Source: Hyphomonadaceae bacterium BL14
Lineage (GTDB): Bacteria; Pseudomonadota; Alphaproteobacteria; Caulobacterales; Maricaulaceae
NCBI GenBank assembly: GCA_027627705.1
Contig: CP091242.1
Location: 1,183,128-1,247,127, forward strand
Reading direction: 5' to 3'
DNA length: 64,000 nucleotides
Shown here: positions 63,573 through 64,000 of the stretch, piece by piece
How the letters are laid out: every line of letters begins with the position of its first letter
Position numbering within the stretch: position 1 is the stretch's first letter
The notes under the pieces: generated by a model
Seen by the model: only the letters and a program-made list of their open reading frames with translations
Told to the model about the DNA's origin: nothing
Database searches by the model: none
Made by a program: the position numbers and the translations under genes

Positions 63573-63677
63573 GGTCTGCGCCTCCGGCCCGCCTCGCATC
63601 TGGGCCGCACAGTTAGGCGGGCAAAGCCCATGCGGCAAGGGCGGATATCGCCTCGCGGCTCACAGGATCGCGAGCGC

Positions 63678-64000
63678 TCAGCCCCAATCACCCAGGATAG
63701 CCTGCCACAGGGCAAGGGCTGCAGCGGCCGCTGTGTCGGCGCGCAGAATGCGCGGCCCCAGGCTCACCGGCACGACGCCAGGCAACGCCCGCAACCGCTC
63801 ACGCTCCTCCGGCGCAAACCCGCCCTCCGGACCGATCAGGATGGACCAGTGTTGAGCCGTTCCTGTCTTGCGCCTCTCGCTGTGGTTTGAAGCTGGCGGA
63901 TCATCCGGACCACTGCGCCCCCCACCCCGGCCCTCCCCCGGTGGGGGAGGGAGAGCTGTTGACACCGATTCAGCTGTCTTTTGACCCAAAGTGCTGCCCA
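63678..64000 (-). CDS. rsmE: 16S rRNA (uracil1498-N3)-methyltransferase RsmE, C-terminal part, with repeat-derived insertion
   Basis: The last about 107 codons of a gene that continues past the right edge. [22 protein letters not shown] and [19 protein letters not shown] are the SAM-binding knot motifs of RsmE (SPOUT fold). Just upstream, about 40 codons ([22 protein letters not shown] and following) are encoded by a REP-type palindrome that reads through in frame. The knot core is intact, so the enzyme may still work. The N-terminal PUA-like domain is not in the window. Confidence 0.85.
   Translation of the reverse strand, partial: GSTLGQKTAESVSTALPPPPGEGRGGGRSGPDDPPASNHSERRKTGTAQHWSILIGPEGGFAPEERERLRALPGVVPVSLGPRILRADTAAAAALALWQAILGDWG
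63931..63951. repeat. REP-type palindrome inside rsmE
   Basis: CCCTCCCCC (63931-63939) pairs with GGGGGAGGG (63943-63951) around a 3-nt loop, flanked by CCCCCCACCCCGG. It belongs to the same G/C palindrome class as 47051-47089. Confidence 0.65.

Overview
The window is GC-rich, densely coded chromosomal DNA from an alphaproteobacterium. Gene content and order (a long TonB-dependent receptor, phoR-pstCAB-phoU-phoB without pstS, Coq4, plant-type GshA, M13 and M28 exported peptidases, many short palindromic repeats) suggest the Maricaulales/Hyphomonadaceae group (Maricaulis, Oceanicaulis, Henriciella relatives). That placement is inference from family content, not from a search.

Layout. 0-6.6 kb: tuf, tRNA-Trp, secE and nusG on the minus strand, with a TonB-dependent receptor and a methyltransferase lying between tuf and tRNA-Trp. 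6.7-13 kb: a TPR/2-oxoglutarate oxygenase fusion, tRNA-Gly, Coq4, bacterioferritin, glutathione reductase and a DEAD-box helicase. 13.5-20.1 kb: a redox block with a DsrE-like secreted protein, a bd-type quinol oxidase (CioA-like), a 1-Cys peroxiredoxin, an NsrR-like Rrf2 regulator with a matching operator, and a cNMP-domain flavoprotein related to thioredoxin reductase but lacking CxxC. 20.1-26.2 kb: gmk, yicC, mltG, fabF, acpP, fabG, fabD. 26.3-29.9 kb: a solitary Phd-type antitoxin, rpsF-rpsR-rplI, a hydroxybutyrate dehydrogenase and a Rieske protein. 30-37.3 kb: the phosphate regulon. 37.4-45.7 kb: a tripartite RND efflux operon and an M13 peptidase. 45.7-47.1 kb: a cluster of palindromic repeats around an entericidin-like lipoprotein and a DUF559 gene. 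55.9-64 kb: SRAP, Nudix, azoreductase, M28 peptidase, FkbM methyltransferase, pirin, GshA and the C-terminal part of RsmE.

The most unusual feature is an 8.5-kb mobile element at about 47,183-55,683 that has the hallmarks of a casposon. It carries a stand-alone Cas1 (casposase) with the full E/H/D catalytic set, a family-B DNA polymerase with intact exonuclease and polymerase motifs, an HNH nuclease and a putative HTH protein, and has no cas2 or CRISPR array. It is bounded by imperfect terminal inverted repeats starting GGGGTATAGATAA and by a 17-bp direct repeat (CTCCCCTCCCCGAGGGG) that looks like the target-site duplication. Removing the element and one repeat copy restores a perfect REP-type hairpin (10-bp stem), so the element appears to have inserted into a genomic REP palindrome. 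Its two ends carry AT-rich cargo of unknown function and a truncated endonuclease/exonuclease/phosphatase gene, so the interior has been remodelled.

Coordinates, motifs and repeats are read directly from the sequence. Functional assignments rest on recognised motifs and remembered family features; no database search was possible.
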